Origin: Myxococcota bacterium
Lineage (GTDB): Bacteria; Myxococcota_A; Polyangia; HGW-17
Assembly: GCA_018821745.1 (NCBI GenBank)
Contig: JAHJLU010000362.1
Coordinates: 1 to 15,146, forward strand
Reading direction: 5' to 3'
DNA: 15,146 bases
Part shown: positions 13,604-15,146 of the stretch, piece by piece
Layout of the letters: each line of letters opens with the position of its first letter
Numbering within the stretch: position 1 is the first letter of the stretch
Translations under genes and position numbers: made by a program
Notes under the pieces: model-generated
Told to the model about the DNA's origin: nothing
Seen by the model: only the letters and a program-made list of their open reading frames with translations
The model's database searches: none

Positions 13604-14680
13604 TTGTACAAAATCCACGCGCTTTTGCTTCTCACGGTGCTGGTGTTTTCGGTTGCATGCAGGAAAAAAGATCCCGATGAACTGGACCGCTCGCAATGGG
13701 TCAATCGAAACCTCACCTGTGCCGAGGACTCTATTGTCACCATCATCCACAAACTGGAGACAAAGGCCAAGGAAGCTCAGGCTCTCTCGGCGAAACTGAA
13801 GGGGATCCTGACCTCCAAAGGATGTCCTCTCGGGACACACCTGGAGTGCACACCCGAGCTGGGGATCCAGGCTATCGCCACCTACCTCTCCACTGCGACT
13901 GTTGCTGTTCCGAAGAGCCAGGAGACTGCTCCCAAAGCCCCTGCGGTGGGTGAAAACAAAGTCCCCGGGACTGAGACAATCATCAAAGAGCTCAACAAAA
14001 ACAACTCGCACCAGCTCAAAGATATCTACCCCGACATGCCCAAAAAGGCGGTGGAACCCCAGCTCAAGGCGAAAAAGCTCGACACCTCGGAGCTGGGTCT
14101 CGCTCCCTCGGAGCTGGCCGCCCGGAGTCTGTGCGGCGTTACAGTGAAGAAGACCTGCAAGTTTGAAACCCTGGACTCTGTCGTCTCCCAGTTGGCTATT
14201 TTTACCAAGCAGGCTCAAATTCTGGAACTGGAAGCAAGCAAGGTGCTCTCCCTCGCCTCCACGGATCCCTATGGGGCGACGGTGGAGAGTCTCTATCTGG
14301 GGGTTCGTAATCTGGAGGCCAACATCCAGTCCATGGTCACCCTCGAAGAGGCGGTGGATCGGAAGAAGAAAGAATATTATGGCCGCTACGAGAGCGTGAA
14401 GCCACTGAAAATAAAAGGAATAATTGTTGATTTGGCCATGGTGATTCCCACGGTGGTTTCCTCCCGGCTCAAGTCCTATATTCCAAAAATGAAGACTATT
14501 CTGGCCGACTTCAAAAAACGTCGCCCCGATTACACCGAGAAGCTCAACGCGGCGCTGAGGGATATGAAGCGTGCGAAACGCCAGAACGCCAACGCCTGCC
14601 TTGATAAAAAAGGATGCTGGAAGTTCCGGGCTTGCGTTCAGCGGTACAGGCTTCCCGGTATCTCCCTCTACAAGAATTGA
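13604..14680 (+). CDS. Lipoprotein of unknown function with TTG start (358 aa)
   Basis: This is a predicted lipoprotein: the signal peptide MYKIHALLLLTVLVFSVAC ends at Cys19. Ser at -3 is atypical, so a signal-peptidase I or anchored form is possible. The mature part is highly charged and largely helical, with helix-rich blocks at about 40-75, 185-250 and 300-335 and a Lys/Pro-rich low-complexity segment at about 105-150. Paired cysteines (LTC, KGC, LEC, SLC, KTC, and three near the C-terminus) suggest disulfides in the periplasm. The TTG start is supported by a very strong site, GCAGGAGG, 5 bases upstream, and by the signal peptide beginning there. No in-frame ATG would preserve that signal. 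I recognise no family. It is probably cotranscribed with the RHH gene 13 bases upstream. Confidence 0.83.
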   Translation: MYKIHALLLLTVLVFSVACRKKDPDELDRSQWVNRNLTCAEDSIVTIIHKLETKAKEAQALSAKLKGILTSKGCPLGTHLECTPELGIQAIATYLSTATVAVPKSQETAPKAPAVGENKVPGTETIIKELNKNNSHQLKDIYPDMPKKAVEPQLKAKKLDTSELGLAPSELAARSLCGVTVKKTCKFETLDSVVSQLAIFTKQAQILELEASKVLSLASTDPYGATVESLYLGVRNLEANIQSMVTLEEAVDRKKKEYYGRYESVKPLKIKGIIVDLAMVIPTVVSSRLKSYIPKMKTILADFKKRRPDYTEKLNAALRDMKRAKRQNANACLDKKGCWKFRACVQRYRLPGISLYKN

Positions 14681-14741
14681 TCGTATGGTCTTTGCCACCT
14701 CTCCTCTTTATTATTTTCTCACGAAACCAAGGTAAATATTT

Positions 14742-15146
14742 ATGCACTTTGTGAAGACCAATAGAACACGGCGTTTTGTCGGTGAACTTACCAAGGGAAT
14801 GGATGTGGGACGCGCCCTGACGCGCCTCATGGAAGAAAACGCGATCCGCTGTGGTCATGTGCGCCTTATGGGACACCTGGAACGCGCAGAGCTTCTGTGT
14901 GATGGACCCAAGGGTCCCTCCACGGTCACCAGGCTTTTGGACCGGCATGTGCAGATCATCTCCTGCGAGGGGATTATCACGGAACTCTCCGGAAAATTCG
15001 AACCAATTCTGTATACCCTGGTCACCTTCGAAGGGGTCGCCGGGAGTGTCACCGTGGGAGGCATACTCCAGAGCGCCTCCGTGGTCTCCTGCCATCTGCT
15101 CCTCGACTCCTTTGATGATCTCTTTATCCGGCGGGCTATTGATCCC
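14742..15146 (+). CDS. PPC/DUF296-domain protein, 3'-truncated by window edge
   Basis: The frame is open from the ATG at 14742 to the end of the window (135 codons). It resembles bacterial PPC (plant and prokaryote conserved, DUF296) proteins of about 140 residues. The typical FVGEL start is present, and ENAIRCGHVRLMGHLERAEL fits the family's 'ENIRAGEV..LGA...A.L' block. VTVGGILQSASVVSCHLLLDSF fits its 'GGHL..G.VV...E' block. Family members are trimeric and their bacterial role is poorly defined. The histidines that usually sit in the 'HAH' and 'GGH' motifs seem replaced here (ILYTLVTF, GGIL). AAGG lies 10 bases before the ATG. It follows the lipoprotein gene by 61 bases. The family call rests on remembered consensus. 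Confidence 0.72.
   Translation, partial: MHFVKTNRTRRFVGELTKGMDVGRALTRLMEENAIRCGHVRLMGHLERAELLCDGPKGPSTVTRLLDRHVQIISCEGIITELSGKFEPILYTLVTFEGVAGSVTVGGILQSASVVSCHLLLDSFDDLFIRRAIDP

Noticed and set aside
13580..14698. Minus-strand open frame of 372 codons antisense to the 358-residue lipoprotein
   Set aside because: The plus-strand frame has a strong ribosome site, signal peptide and operon spacing. The antisense frame has none of these.

Overview
The window looks like chromosomal DNA of a Gram-negative bacterium of the deltaproteobacterial/Myxococcota type (Bradymonadales-like is my guess; low to moderate confidence). The pointers are four putative lipoproteins, an outer-membrane barrel protein in a sigma/anti-sigma operon, a Cys-rich 'CCSG' repeat lipoprotein on an Asn-rich stalk, and a class II HMG-CoA reductase implying a mevalonate route. 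No tRNA, rRNA, CRISPR array or insertion sequence was seen, and no gene-free gap exceeds about 210 bases.

Layout. (1) 2-2797, plus strand: a tight run of surE (5' truncated by the window edge), a DUF368 membrane protein of the undecaprenyl-phosphate translocase family, apt, a 94-residue protein of unknown function and a 149-residue coiled-coil protein. (2) 2817-7102, minus strand: a translationally coupled operon of a beta-barrel envelope protein, an ECF sigma factor and a FecR/TPR anti-sigma factor, followed by a lipoprotein with twelve six-cysteine knottin-like repeats. The barrel operon and the Cys-rich lipoprotein share an 11-base upstream element (CGGGCAATAAC) followed 15-16 bases later by CGT, the layout of an ECF promoter. 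I read this as a small envelope regulon: barrel protein, sigma factor, anti-sigma factor and a disulfide-rich surface or periplasmic lipoprotein. (3) 7310-8536: two small minus-strand genes of unknown function, diverging from a plus-strand single-pass membrane protein. (4) 8645-12004, minus strand: an operon of a lipoprotein staphylococcal-nuclease-like enzyme, guaB and mvaA. The mvaA reading frame stops at a run of eight A, just after the catalytic His, and a -1 shift there would add a collinear C-terminal flap. (5) 12107-15146, plus strand: a lipoprotein of unknown function, a ribbon-helix-helix protein, a TTG-started lipoprotein, and the start of a PPC/DUF296-domain protein cut by the window edge.

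The best candidates for something new are the ECF-linked knottin-repeat lipoprotein with its shared promoter element, and the possible frameshift that completes HMG-CoA reductase. Family assignments come from remembered motifs; no search was run.
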